Of a DNA stretch of 64,000 nt, positions 26,257-38,373 are shown piece after piece. Source of the DNA: Haliclystus octoradiatus. Taxonomy: Eukaryota; Cnidaria; Staurozoa; Stauromedusae; Haliclystidae. A model generated the notes under the pieces. The model did no database searches and had not been told where the DNA came from. It saw only the letters and a list, made by a program, of their open reading frames with translations. A program made the position numbers and the translations under genes. The DNA lies in the NCBI GenBank assembly GCA_916610825.1, contig OU744447.1, positions 37,441,845 to 37,505,844 on the forward strand. Reading direction: 5' to 3'. The first letter of the stretch is position 1; each line of letters starts with the position of its first letter.

Positions 26257-27660
26257 AGGTCGAGACAATAGCATCTCCAAGGTTTCAAGACTGAAGTGAT
26301 AGAAAGGCTCTTTTATACAAATGTTTGACTTTTCAAAATAAGGATTTACTACAATACAGAAGCCAGAATTGTCAAGTTTATCATAAAAAAGATGCGAATA
26401 ATTAGAAAGAGGACAACAAAATGCAAACAAGTCATCATCTAATCAAGTTGATAGCGTTAAAGTCTCTAAATTTTGAAGACATATTTAAACAAACCTGTTG
26501 CGATGAATTCGAAATATTTCTCAAAACGCAGTTGTTCTTGAATATTTCATGGGATTAATCAATTTATGGATTATTAATAAAACAATTCTCAGTGTCGTGC
26601 TTAATCTCGTTCGAAAATTGTTAATTATTTTGATGAAGACCTTTGTGCAATTTACGCTACAGATCATTACAAGTTTTAATTTCAAACTTTTGAATATTTT
26701 GTGGTTTTACAGCTCTACAACTTTATATTAACTGCTGCTGTTATAATCATAACTGTTTAATAACATTTTATTTTTCCTTAGAATCATAACAAGAAATCCA
26801 TCAAATAGTTCCTTCGCAATATTCTATAGATAGTTGCACAAATGAAATTTTAACTCCATTCTTCATTTTCCTAAATAACATGAAATCTAATATGATATAA
26901 TATTTGACGTTTTGATTTAATAGTTTGACAAAATAGTTTCTCTCTTAAAACTAATTTCTCCTCTTTTCATACAACTTATTTATCTTCACATTATTAATGG
27001 TGAACAAAAAAACAAAATTGCTACCCTTCCTTTTCTTCTGTTGATAATACAAAAATAAGAAAAAGGAAGATATAGGAGAATATTGAATTTTTTTTTTACA
27101 AATCTTGGTCTAGATCTTGCAAAGGATCACCCTTATTTGAATGATTTCTAAGCCTATATTCACCAAACTATAAACTATTAAGGAAAGTTTTGAAAAGTAA
27201 TCATCGTCTATTAATCCGATCAGTAAAGATGTGGATACGTTTTTATTCTTAAAGGAGCAAAAATGACCGGCAGGCCCTACGCACTTCGGATCACGTGCAT
27301 GTTTATTGTTCATAACACAATGTATATTGTTGACATGAATTTATAACAGATTAGGCCTGCGTAGAACAATAGTTTCAAAGCGAGACGGTTGAATTACGCT
27401 AAGCATAAATTCAACTTGTGCTCGCAGCGGTCGCCGGTCAATCTTGCCCCTTTAACATAGATCTACACCGCACGTGGCTTCCAAGGCGACAAAAGCGGAG
27501 TTGTTTCTCGAATGTTATGTTCGGACCCATTTGAGCTGTTTATCCGAAGTTAAAAGTGATGACTCATATCAATATAGTCACGTCACCTCTAGGATTAGAA
27601 AAAGGAGATGATGTGTGATTTAGAGACCTAAATGGAACAAAGCAACCGTAGAAAACATAA
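26257..27660 (-). pseudogene. Decayed fifth array unit without recognisable exons
   Basis: 26257-26570 matches the start of a long-form unit (compare 7484-7800) and then breaks off. 26600-27080 contains diverged copies of the locus-specific repeat, and 27080-27250 plus 27456-27655 match the exon-1-proximal part of the intron (compare 5380-5790), including GATTAGAAAAAGGAGATGAT. Neither exon 1 nor exon 2 is recognisable, so the coding part has been lost. The intron-like part is interrupted by the TTAA element at 27253-27451. The divergence is much greater than among A-D, so this is an older copy. Confidence 0.65.
27253..27451 (-). mobile_element. 199-bp TTAA-flanked MITE, copy 1
   Basis: Terminal inverted repeats (AGGAGCAAAAATGACCGGC at the left; the right end complements to AGGGGCAAGATTGACCGGC) are flanked by TTAA at 27249-27252 and 27452-27455. 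The unoccupied site is visible in the four intact units as TTATTCTTAACATA (for example near 13355 and 18848), where a single TTAA stands. This shows the target-site duplication directly. TTAA duplication is known for the piggyBac superfamily. The element has no coding capacity and contains CACGTG. Confidence 0.85.
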
Positions 27661-29558
27661 TGGGCTATACTTATTGTCAAATATATCAATTTTATTCTAG
27701 TAAAATATATGCTTACGTTTCATCAAATTCCATCAGTTTTGGACTGGGAACAGAGACAACTTCATTGAAGTATAGGAATTATGTTCGTATGATTGATTCT
27801 GATTGCCATAATACAGTAATTCGACATACAGTAGGCTATGATAAATGCCTAATTGCTTCTTGTTATCTGTGTTTTAGCTGACAAGACCACGATGTCACAC
27901 CATATTTGCAGTTTTTTTAATCTATACAAAAATACAAACAGTTGGCATGTAATTTGTCTAGGTTGTGATTAATAGCCTTTTGCATAAGACTTTTCCCAAA
28001 ATGAGAAAGAAAGTTGCCTACCTTTAAAGCTCAGGCTAACATGAAAAACCAATCCATTTTTTTATCTTCATAGGCGCTTCCCTAGAAATATTTTACTTTA
28101 CATCCTTCGCCAATCTGCCAGTTATGGGATATAAACGATATTTTTGACTTTAAACTCAGTTTAAACTGGTTCTTTCGGAAAGAAATCGTTCATAGCCTCA
28201 ACTTTTAACAGTTTAATCCAGCCAGACAGGGCTTCGCTTCGTTGACATTCCGTTGGTCCTTTTCGTCTCACGTAGATGGAATAGAAAACAAATCAAGTAG
28301 CTAAACCATCATTAGAAATGAAGTTGATACCAGAACGATCCAAATATTGCCATAAAATAAGTTATAGAACACTGTCTTAAACGGTTGAAATTAGAATAAC
28401 CAACGTTGAAAAGTTCACAACTAACTTTCGCCATTTTGAAATTTATGAAAACGGTTTTTCAAGGCACGTCTAATGTCCAAATCGAGCTTTTGGCCAATAG
28501 TTGAAGCCCAAAAGGGGTGTAAATGCATTATCGAGGGGATATGTTCGAGGAAAGAGGTGTAAATGTAGTGGAAAGCATGTGAATTGCATTTATTCCCTTT
28601 TATTTTTACGTTTACACCCTTGAAGGCCTGCATTTACACGTTTTGTTCTTAGAGTGTAAGATCTAAATCAAAAAAGAATGGTACAAGGCCTATGATTTTC
28701 TAATTTCTAATTGCTACAAGAGATTATTCTTCCACTCTTTCCATTGATGATGTTCTCGCTCAAGGTTGAAGAATCACTATACATCCATAGAGTTACAAAG
28801 ACCGCTGATTCCATTGCCAAACTTCATGGAAAACATATAGCGAACATAACTATAACATATAACTATTTTAAATCCACATACATTTGTGACGGTTTGTGTC
28901 AGAATTAGTCACAAGATATTTCATTTATTTACAATTCTTCGATTTCTTTACATTTCAGGTGGACTCCAAATCATATTATATATTACAAGATATTTAAATT
29001 TCCAACAATTTCCTATTTCTTGCTTCTAAACTGAAAAATTGGATTTTCCCCTAATTTTGATTCTGAAACGAACCGTCACATATAATGTTATAATGTATTG
29101 TAGATTTTTATAACTTTCAAAATAATAACTATTATTGTATTCCATCGATATTGAGATGAGCAAGTCCAATTTAGTTGCAATGTAATTTTAAAAACATTGT
29201 GTACTTACTCTCAAAAACAGTTCCGTGCAGACGATCTTTCACGAAAATCGTCGTTGGTATTTATTGCTATGTTTGCTGTTGAAAATCTCTAGACAACCAT
29301 TTACGTTGAATTGAATGATATACACTCAATTTGATTTAAATAGTTCATCATCACCAGTAATACTCATGTAGAGGTCCACCTCTTGTCCTCCTCTATAACT
29401 CTTTAACGAACCGGCTTCACATCAAGAAACAGACATTTTTCTGCTCAGTCATTCTCAGATAGAACAAATATAACTACTTGCTTTTAAAACAATGATCCCT
29501 CCGGTTTTAGATAACGTAGAATGAGTTCTGCAAGCGATATAAGCTATATAAGACATAA
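27660..29558. other. Intergenic stretch without supported genes; one old MITE-like remnant
   Basis: The sequence is AT-rich. At about 28505-28662 repeated motifs GGGGTGTAAATGCAT and GTTTACACCC with a GAGTGTAAG end resemble the element at 11333-11547, in diverged form. Short open frames at 27660-27881 and 28711-28908 have no recognisable domain or splice context. I see nothing else. Confidence 0.5.
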
Positions 29559-29729
29559 GTTTTACGCTAAATCACATTTCGCTATAAAAGTATAAACAAT
29601 ATAGCTTATACAAGAAAGCCTGGATAACGCTGACTTATAAGAAAACCAAAATTTTGCAGGGTCTGATATTGCAAGTCCAAATCATTAATCGTCCTTATCC
29701 TAATTTGTTTTTTCTATCATACGTTCCAT
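29559..29729. repeat. Dispersed repeat copy left of gene E
   Basis: About 170 bp recur in the same orientation at 32545-32715. Shared stretches include AAGAAAGCCTGGATAACGC and ACTTATAAGAAAACCAAAAT. No inverted ends or coding capacity were seen. The two copies bracket gene E. Confidence 0.7.
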
Positions 29730-30762
29730 AAAACAACTCAGAGTGATTTTAATGGGAAGCATAACATTGATAGAGTTCGATTCATTTGGGACGCAACTAT
29801 TGTGAATTTACTCAATTCATGAACTCAAAACATATTTGCATGTAATAAGAACCAAACCTTATTACGAATGATAATAGCTACGCTATGGACGACAGAGAAA
29901 TATCAAGATCTGTTTACCAAATAATTTTCAAACTTAACTAGAATTTTGAAAATTGCTATACGCCAATAATAAAATAACTCTGCAATAACCCAGCAGTTTT
30001 GTTTTTCGGCTCATGGGGGAAAGCGGCTTTATTCCGGATAGTCACATGAATTACCCTATTCGTAACCAAATAAAGGCTATCAAACTAATATAACTTTTTT
30101 GCATAACAATATATATTTTTAATCAACTGATTTCTAAACGTAATTGTAACCGATTTGAACAATTTCAATTTGCATGATATACATGTTATAGCAGTGTCGT
30201 GCTACAAACGGCGCTGTGATTGGTTGACTTGGAACAATAGCCAGAGCACTAGAGCAGGAGCTGCAAACCGTGACTTGTCGAACAAACAAAATGTCTTTGG
30301 GGCCGCAAGAGGCACGATTACTTAAAAAGAAAATCTTCCGCTGGCTTTGAATTGAGAACAAGATTGGACATTAAGTAAGCCTAAGACCAGACCAGTTAGC
30401 TGGAAAACATTCCTGTAAAATTTGGCTGCCGTTCGTTGTCCGTGGAGAGTGTCAATCGATAACAATAAAACTGGGACACACACACAAAGATTGCGGCTTA
30501 TATTATAGCTTGATAAATAATTATCGTGGAATACAATAATACATAATATAATTGATGTATAATTGCTCATATAAATATCTATAACACATGTGTTATAACA
30601 CGTAGAGATAGAAAATGAGAGTTTTAAACCGTTCCAAAAAAAATTTATCAGAAAATGAGAATTCGAGTGTGCTAATGGTAAATCGTGAATGTGAGAATGG
30701 TTTGAATTAATTTATAATTGTATTTCATATCAATATCAATGCATGTTGTATAGATGCATTAA

Positions 30763-32021
30763 TTAAATGCAGTCGTTATTTTTTTCACACAATTTCACAA
30801 ACAATTCAAATGAAGTTTTTCCATAGATATTGTATTCGTACATATCCTTGAAATCTCTGAAGTACCAAAATGTGTAATTCGAGCCTTGCTCCATCAAAAA
30901 ACAGCTTGAAGTAGACAAATATGATGTTTTCACGCCATCACCTTCAAATTCAACAAATTCTTTTCTGGTTACAATTACATCACCACGAAAGTCTTTCGCA
31001 AGCAAAACGTGGTTCGCAGCAGGGCCACTATCAAAATAACATCCAAATGGCATTGCTATTGGGGTTTTGCAAATTAATCCTCCATTCAGATGATTTAACT
31101 TGAGTTTGTATAATCCAGTTGGTAGTTTGAAATTAAAAGTTCCTGGTGTATCATCTTTTCCTTCGACGTGAATTGGAGATGGAGTTGCCTTCACAAAGTC
31201 TGCAATAAAATAGTTATATTTGTTTCACAATTTCTTCAATTAAGCTTCATTTGGGATCATTAAAGTCCAAAATGGTGATGGTATCGAAATGAATTGGGAA
31301 TGTAATGATAATCGCTGCTTCTAATATTAAAATTTAGCAAAAAATGCTATATACAGGTCATATATTCATTTTATTTCATTTCATTTCAAATTAATTGTTT
31401 ACAACGTGCCTATAATTATTTTTAGGGTATGGGCAGTGTATTAGGCATGTTTGAAAATCCTGCATGACGTTGGACGGAAGTAAAATCTGTCGAGTTTGTA
31501 ATCGTAACCATGGTAATCCTAATGTTGTAGCTATGGTGATCAGATGTATAACACATGGAAAATCATTAATCTTGACAATTCAACCATAATTATTTCTTTT
31601 ATGGCAATAGAAACATTTCACTTTAAGCATATATGAAGACATAATTATAATACTCACTTTCAACTTTTTCATAATAATCAGAATCATTTTTCTTCATCAA
31701 AATCCCTCCTTCTTTGAAATTTTCATCAATTTTCTTCTCGAAAAGTTGACAAGTTACATTTTTATGGTTAACACCAACAACATTCATTGATTTTATTTTC
31801 GCGTCTGCAGTAAATATCATTAAACAGTTAGCAATCGAAGTGTTTGAATAGCTTTCAAGCGTTTTCGCAGTGAAGAACTTTCCTTCGATCGGCTCAAGAT
31901 ATTCACCATCGGTTTTTTGATAGGGAAAATGACATGTTGGTTCTCCTTCACACGGTTCCAAGTAATGAAGGAGATAAAAATAAATCCACTTCAATATCGA
32001 CAGACGTGTTCGTCGTTCCAT
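30763..32021 (-). CDS. Gene E: diverged paralog with short intron
   Basis: Exon 1 is 32021-31658 and exon 2 is 31199-30763, joined as 266 residues. The donor GAAA|GTGAGT and acceptor TTGCAG|AC keep the phase-1 position seen in genes A-D. The intron is only 458 nt. Signal peptide: residues 1-27, ending near PCEGEPTC. The PAN-like segment shows ANCLMIFTADAKIKSMNVVG and VTCQLFEKK. In exon 2 the motifs GLYKLKLNHLNGGLIC, MPFGCYF and GSNYTFWYF are conserved, and the C-terminal Cys-X5-Cys is present (CEKNNDC). Sequons occur in both exons. It is clearly more diverged than A-D and closer to F (both have FVK after the splice). It is a predicted extracellular glycoprotein of unknown role. Confidence 0.82.
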
Positions 32022-32321
32022 CTCGCTTTAGCGATCGAAACCAAATGGCGAATTAAATTTGTTCCAACAAGACATCTGTTTTCAATAAAAAATAACGAAG
32101 TAAAAAGATGATTTACATATTTCCATGACAATGCAAACCGACGTTCTCCCGTGTTGCCTTAATTGGTCGACATGATATTTCTTACTATTCAAAATCGACA
32201 TCTGCTCTAAAGATGAGTCAATTAAATATAGTATATTGTGAAATCGGAGGACATGTTTCTTAAATTGTACTATCTCTACTAGCTAGCCGTATGGCTATAT
32301 TGGACCCGACCGGATATATAT

Positions 32322-32525
32322 ATATATTTTTTTGATTTATCATTTTTCCACAAACAGGGTAAGCTTGCAGCTTTTTTAACCGGGGTGGTTGCTTATTTTG
32401 TTAGTATTTTGAAGCTTGTGTGCGTTTAATAGCCAGATGCCCTTCCTGACGCCAACCTATAGTGCTCCGTACAGGAATTGAACCCGAGACCCTGTGGGCC
32501 GTGGTCCAACGCCCCAGTTAGACCC
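32322..32525 (-). repeat. tRNA-derived SINE, degraded copy
   Basis: Read on the minus strand it has a tRNA-like head with B box GGTTCAATTCC, then the core motif GTCAGGAAGGGCATC, then an AT-rich tail with a poly(A)-like end. The A-box part is worn compared with the copy at 51366-51578. Similar GGAAGGGCATCC cores are known from SINEs of several aquatic animals. A (TA)n run lies at its 3' side. Confidence 0.75.
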
Positions 32526-32544
32526 TAAATTAGCTACATACTAG

Positions 32545-32715
32545 GTTTTACGTTAAATCACATATCGTTATAAAAGTATAAACAAGAAAAAATATACAAG
32601 AAAGCCTGGATAACGCTGACTTATAAGAAAACCAAAATCTTGGAGTGTCCAATTTTGCGATTCCAAATCATTGATTGTCATTATCCTAATTAGTTATTCC
32701 TATCCTACTTTCCAT
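32545..32715. repeat. Dispersed repeat copy right of gene E
   Basis: This is a direct-orientation partner of 29559-29729, with many identical stretches and small indels. It directly follows the SINE copy. Confidence 0.7.
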
Positions 32716-32719
32716 GTAC

Positions 32720-33690
32720 GTACGAATCTCATTCTCTTTCTGCATTTTGCAATATTGATTAAAGATTTAATATAAACATTGTAATAAACTACATCGGTGT
32801 GTTTTTTAGCGTTAGTGATTATTTATTATAATAATTACAATGAATATTCATGCTATTAATTAAAACAGTGTGACGCATAGAAGAAAACAAGTGAGGATCA
32901 GTCTCTCTCAAACGTTTTATGATACATTTCACCCTTGTAGCAAGAACCTATATATATTTCTTCAAATTTCATATGAAATAAAATTCTTGAAAACTTAAAT
33001 ATACGTGACATGATAGAAGTATATGTTAAGTTAGATGCGCATTAAGCTCTGGGCAAACGAAGGCAAGAGTGGTTGGAAGGAATCGACTTTCTCAAGACTT
33101 TTCTAGAACAACTCAGAATGAGCTTAAAGTGAAGCTTAGCATTCAAAGGGTTCGATACATTTCGAACGAAATGGTTACCGTAAGAAGACGTTCGATAACA
33201 AAAGTCCTTGGAAAATGTATGATGGCCATCAAACACAATGCTACAAATAAAATACACGATGCAACACTTCAGAAAAAATCGAAAGAGGAGCTAAACGACA
33301 AGGATTTTCGAAGGATTTAAAAATCGGGCAAATGTTGCCATCGTTTGTCCAGGGCTTTAGTCTCCTGAAGGGTTCCTTGTAGGCTGAAAGTATGAATTGA
33401 CATTGATATTCTATGCCACATAAAGGAGCTTGAACATTTTTCATATATAATAATCGAATATACACAATTGAAATCCCATGCCAGACATCTGTTTCGATTC
33501 CATTGAAGGGTTTTTGATAACTCCTGATCAAGTTGGAAATTCTCTTCGTGATGTCACTTGAGTGACTCGGGTCACTTCATTCGACTCGAATGTGATTTTC
33601 TGATGCCTTCTCGTTTTCTCCATACGTGCAATGCCTCTGTGTATCGCTGAATAAACACTGTGAATTTGAATTCATTAATACATTCGAATT
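32720..33690. other. Intergenic stretch without supported genes
   Basis: Open frames occur on both strands at 33042-33531, but they overlap antisense to each other and show no domain, splice context or paralog in the window. I see no gene here. Confidence 0.45.
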
Positions 33691-33694
33691 CGAT

Positions 33695-33851
33695 TAATAT
33701 CCCCTCTTTTAATGTCCCACCTTGCTTAATATCCCCACATAATGCTGATATCTATTTTCCATTCTCCATAGAAACTCTGGTAATCCTACCTCACTTAATG
33801 TCCCGCTTTTCATCCATCCCAGAGGGGAATATTAAGAAAGTTTGACTGTAT
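33695..33851 (-). mobile_element. Possible pogo/Tigger-like element end
   Basis: On the minus strand the sequence begins TACAGTCAAACTTTC followed by repeated phrases of the type TTAATATTCCCC and GACATTAAGTG. This resembles the CAGTCAAAC termini and GGNACATTAAG subterminal repeats of pogo-like DNA transposons. The other end was not found, so this is probably a fragment. Confidence 0.4.
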
Positions 33852-34064
33852 TATCATTATGATTAGATTATTGGCATTATTATTATACTGTCATTATTAA
33901 TATACCTTACCATCCTTCCAATGTGTGCTTGTCAAATTGCGGTATATCAAAGCGGGACTTATAGATCAGTCAAGCTGTTATATTGCTCGAACCATAATTA
34001 AGAATTTTGTATTATCAATAATGAATCATAAAGAAGTTACATAGTTATCAAATAAATAACCATA

Positions 34065-34290
34065 ATGATCGACTCATTAAAACTCAAAGGTTTCACTTTA
34101 ACTTTTTCTACTATATACCTTGATTATATTGCCAAGTTTCTTCGATAAACGGACAAGTGCTTTTGAGAAATAAGCATTTGAAAAGGTGGGAATTTAAATG
34201 TTGAAAAACAGAAAATGGAAGTTAAATGACGTCATACTATAAAGATTTCTATCACGACGAGTGAGCTCCATAAGATTACCACAATTGTTG
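34065..34290. repeat. Diverged copy of the TA-flanked MITE family
   Basis: It shares with 50680-50954 the stretches TTCTTCGATAAACGGA (one base different), GAGAAATAAGCATT, GACGTCATACT and a GTCGACTCAT-like start. The ends are worn. No coding capacity. Confidence 0.55.
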
Positions 34291-35320
34291 AGCATTCGTT
34301 CGTAAAAATGAAATATTCGAAAATACTCAAATAATGTTTCCATAACACATGATGCAACACATTCTATTCAGCAAAATAATTCTCTAAACTATAAACATTA
34401 AAACAATAATTTACTAAATTTAGCTAAAATACAATAATTCTTTTATATAGTTGAACCACTGCCAGAAAATGTTTTGTTTTTATAATACCAATATCCAATC
34501 CAAATAAACTTAATATAAAACAAGAATATCCTTATAATCATACTCTTCAATTCAGCTGAAAATTGATTTCGTCACATTTCTGATTGATGATGCCTGCCTT
34601 ATCTCGACAAGCGTCTCACTTAAGTCCAACACCCCTTTCCTTCACTACTTGTTGACCTTCATTAAAACATTCATAATCCTGTCAGCGATAATTGGTACCT
34701 CGTGAGTAATCAGGCCGACTGCACTCTTTAGTTACACCTAGCTACACGAGCCTTTCAGGACAGAAAGCAATCAACAAAATATAACGAATCAGCTGACAGA
34801 AAAAACATAACTATCTAAAAGAATGAAATTTAAAAACTACATAATTACTTTACTTCAATAGATAGATAGATATTTATTTGATCATAATAACTTTTTGAGT
34901 TAAATACAGTGTGTTTTTATTAGAAATTGTTACATGATCAGGTCATCCCGTAAGCATAGAATGCTTGTTTATTTGGGAGACCTTATATTTATAGTAGTTT
35001 GAAAAGGATATAAAATAAAAAATTGAGGATTTTAGAAATCAAATAACAATTGATTCGAGTTTGTAATTATGTTAAAATTATAAATAGAAATATTGAATTT
35101 AATGTCATACAGCAGGCAAAATATTAAGTAAAAAGATAAAATAAAATGAAATAATAATAAAATCAAGTCAATAACAATAACAATGGATAAATCATAGATG
35201 AAATAAAAATAAAAAATAACCAATAACAATTGCAATTGCAATGGATGAAGGTTTGGGTTGAATGAAAAGGAGAAAGAGAAAAGAAAGAAAAAAAGGAAGT
35301 TGGAAAGTTTAATCAGTTTG

Positions 35321-38218
35321 TTAGGTGCAGATGTAACAGTCTGTGACAGTGCATACGTCATAGTAATTATCAATGAATTTCATTTTTAAAGATTTGCAGA
35401 AACGTTTGGAAGGAATATTGATGTCAAAATTGAACTTAAAATAATTCCAAAGACTAGGAAATTTGTAATTTGGATAATGCTGCAAAGCAAAAGTTTTTGC
35501 GAAAGGTACAGCAAATGTATTTTTCTTTCTACGGTGATTACGCTGGAAAACAAAAATATCTTCAATGCAGGTTGGTGCTTTTTGCATTATCACATTGTGG
35601 AGAAAGGTAAACACTTTGAAAGAATGCAGATCATGAAATTGTAAAATACCTAGTTGCTTACAAAGAGGTTCAGCATGTGAACGTGGCTTGACATTCATAA
35701 TTATCCTGATACATTTTTTGTGGAGCTTATTGAGACATCCTGTGGAAGTACTATGGCCCCAAATTGAAATTCCATATTCGAAATGCGGTTTCACCATTGT
35801 GTTGTAAATCTGTAATTTATGTTTAATCGAAAGGAATTTTCTAACGCGAATCAAGGAATAAATATTTCTAAGGATTTTTGTTCTAATGTGACGAGTGTGT
35901 GATGTCCAATTAAGTTTATTGTCAATCATTATTCCTAAAAATTTGATAGATTTTGTAGAGCAATCAGAGCCACAACGCTGTAAAGGATGACCTTTTATAT
36001 TTATTTCAAAGTTATTTGGCTTATGATTGCCAAAAAGAATAAATTTTGATTTATTAGGGCTAACTGTTAGATGGTTTGCATCAAACCAATCAGAAACGTT
36101 GTTTAATTCTTTATTACAATTCGCTGCAAGAGAAGATAAATCATTGGAGCAAATTTGTAATGTTGTATCATCAGCAAAAAGGTTGACATTTGAATTGGTG
36201 CAATTTGGAAGATCATTCACGTATATAAGAAACAATAGTGGGCCTAGGATGCTCCCCTGAGGAACTCCACAGCTGATTGAACTAGGTGAAGATAAATGAC
36301 CATCAAAAGATAAAATTTGAGTTCTATCAGTTAAATATTGACGGAACCAGTTCAGTTCGATATTTGACAATCCATAGTGAGCTAATTTTGATAACAGTAT
36401 GGTGTGTGAAACTGTATCAAACGCTTTGCGTAAATCAAGGAATAAACCAACATGATACTTTTTGTCAGAGTTTGAAAATTTGTTACTTAAAAAATGTAAA
36501 ATGCAATCGACAGTACTGTGGTGTTTTCGAAATCCAAACTGAAAACTTGTTAAAAAATGCTCTTCAAAGTAGCTGTACAGCTGGTTATAAACAACACGTT
36601 CAAAAACCTTTGAGAAAGTTGGTAGTAACGAAATGGGTCGGTAATTTGAAAACAAATGTGGATCACCAGACTTGAATAAAGGTAGTATTTTTGCACATTT
36701 AAAAGCATCAGGAATATATCCAGATTTTAGGGAAAGATTAATAAGGTAAGTGAGTGGGCAAATCAAAGGCTCTCTGATCAACTTCAAGCATTTATTAGAG
36801 ATATGGTCGAAACCAGAACTAGATTTGTTCTTCATATTTGAAATAACTTTTCCAATTGCAAAAGGTGATACATATTTGAATTTAAACTTGTGGCTATTGT
36901 TAACTGGAAGATGTCTCAAAAAGTCTGTTGAACAGGAAAATGTTTGCTCAAGTTGGGGTCCAACATTAGCAAAAAAAGTGTTGAAATTGTTTGCTATCAG
37001 ATCTTTATCCTGAATTTTTCTTTCAGAAACAGAAAAAAAAGATGGAAAACGATTGCAATTTTTTGTAATACCTAGTAATTGGTTTGTTACCTTCCATAAC
37101 TGACGTAAATTTTGTTTGGATGATTCATAAAATTGATCCCAGTATAAAATTTTAGCTTTTCTTAATAGCTTATTGTATAATTTGCAATAATTGTCATAGG
37201 TGATCTTTGCATGAGCAGTTTTGCAGACAATGAATTTTTTAAATATTTTTTTTTTTGTGTTTCTTGAAACTAGTAGTCCTTTTGTCATCCACCGCTGAAT
37301 TTTGTGATGTTTTTTATTCAGCTTAGTGGTGATTACAGGACAAGAAAGATTCAAATTGTGTTGAATGATTTGCTCAAAACAATGAAAAGCTTGTGCAGGG
37401 TCAGATGGGAGAAACCAGTTTTCATCTGCAAGGAGACTATTAAAATGGGAAATGTTCTGAGGTGACATATTTCTGTAGGTTATTGTTGCAGAATGGTTTT
37501 GAAAATTATTTGAAAGACATACATATGGTGCTAAGTGATCGGAAATTTCAGTAATCAAAATCCCAGAACTCAATGATCCTTTGAAATTCGTAAAAATATT
37601 ATCAATTAACGTGCATGTTTTGGTAGTGATACGGGTTGGTTCAACAATGAGAGGTGATAATTTTAAATCAAGCATGGTGTCAAGCAAATTTACAGATTTA
37701 GGGGACGCTGAAAGCAGATCGACATTGAAATCTCCGGCCAAAAATACAGTTTTCCTTTTAAGTTGGGTTAATGTTGTGTTAAGCTGGTGGAGAGCATTGC
37801 TAAGTGTTGACTTTGGTGGAAGGTAGACAGAGAAAAAATAAAGTTGTTGAGTCTCAACAGCAATCAGTTCAATGTCATCAGACATAATTGACAGGTCTTC
37901 ACAAACAGAAAATAAAATCGACTGATGAATAGCAATAGCAACACCACCTCCCTTTTTTCCTACTCTCTCATTCAAAATCAAATCATAATCAGGTATTTTT
38001 ATGGAAGAATGCTGCCAAATTTCTTGTAGAGCAATCATTTTGATATTAGTAATTGCAAGCAAATCAGACAAGGATTCATGATTTTTTAAAAGGCTCCTAA
38101 CATTTTGCGACGCCAAAGACATCACGTCATGTTTAACATTGATAGGGTCTACATAGCCTAATCTGTTGATTGTGTCTGCGTTATCACTTTGTTTCTCAAG
38201 GTCGTTAAAGTCTGTCAT
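35321..38218 (-). CDS. LINE ORF2: endonuclease-reverse transcriptase
   Basis: This 965-residue polyprotein copies element RNA into the genome by target-primed reverse transcription. The N-terminal AP-endonuclease domain shows SQNVRSL (about 37-43), ALQEIW with the catalytic Glu near 66, GDFNVD (162-167), TLIDNIFT (203-210) and SDH (226-228). The reverse transcriptase domain shows [62 protein letters not shown] and the catalytic FADDTT near residue 682. A C-terminal region with [11 protein letters not shown] and [14 protein letters not shown] is typical of this superclade. No RNase H domain was seen. The length is near the usual size for the family and there are no internal stops. Upstream neighbour: ORF1. 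Confidence 0.92.
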   Translation of the reverse strand: MTDFNDLEKQSDNADTINRLGYVDPINVKHDVMSLASQNVRSLLKNHESLSDLLAITNIKMIALQEIWQHSSIKIPDYDLILNERVGKKGGGVAIAIHQSILFSVCEDLSIMSDDIELIAVETQQLYFFSVYLPPKSTLSNALHQLNTTLTQLKRKTVFLAGDFNVDLLSASPKSVNLLDTMLDLKLSPLIVEPTRITTKTCTLIDNIFTNFKGSLSSGILITEISDHLAPYVCLSNNFQNHSATITYRNMSPQNISHFNSLLADENWFLPSDPAQAFHCFEQIIQHNLNLSCPVITTKLNKKHHKIQRWMTKGLLVSRNTKKKIFKKFIVCKTAHAKITYDNYCKLYNKLLRKAKILYWDQFYESSKQNLRQLWKVTNQLLGITKNCNRFPSFFSVSERKIQDKDLIANNFNTFFANVGPQLEQTFSCSTDFLRHLPVNNSHKFKFKYVSPFAIGKVISNMKNKSSSGFDHISNKCLKLIREPLICPLTYLINLSLKSGYIPDAFKCAKILPLFKSGDPHLFSNYRPISLLPTFSKVFERVVYNQLYSYFEEHFLTSFQFGFRKHHSTVDCILHFLSNKFSNSDKKYHVGLFLDLRKAFDTVSHTILLSKLAHYGLSNIELNWFRQYLTDRTQILSFDGHLSSPSSISCGVPQGSILGPLLFLIYVNDLPNCTNSNVNLFADDTTLQICSNDLSSLAANCNKELNNVSDWFDANHLTVSPNKSKFILFGNHKPNNFEINIKGHPLQRCGSDCSTKSIKFLGIMIDNKLNWTSHTRHIRTKILRNIYSLIRVRKFLSIKHKLQIYNTMVKPHFEYGISIWGHSTSTGCLNKLHKKCIRIIMNVKPRSHAEPLCKQLGILQFHDLHSFKVFTFLHNVIMQKAPTCIEDIFVFQRNHRRKKNTFAVPFAKTFALQHYPNYKFPSLWNYFKFNFDINIPSKRFCKSLKMKFIDNYYDVCTVTDCYICT

Positions 38219-38373
38219 GGTAATTGTTAGTGAAGATATATTGCGAAATGTCGAAAATGGTCAGCGGGTGGCTTTCAAATGGGCCAAAAGTATTTTTGGG
38301 AAAGAAGTAAATGAAATCAAAATAATAAAATATAAAATAAACAAATAATAAAGTGGAACACTTATCGTTATGT

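Noticed and set aside
27110-27313. Minus-strand 67-codon frame
   Set aside because: It is formed by MITE sequence at 27253-27451 joined to flanking intron remnant.
33042-33531. Overlapping frames on both strands
   Set aside because: Mutually antisense, without motifs or paralogs.
35032-35373. Minus-strand frame rich in Phe and Ser after the LINE ORF2
   Set aside because: Low-complexity translation of the AT-rich LINE 3' untranslated region.
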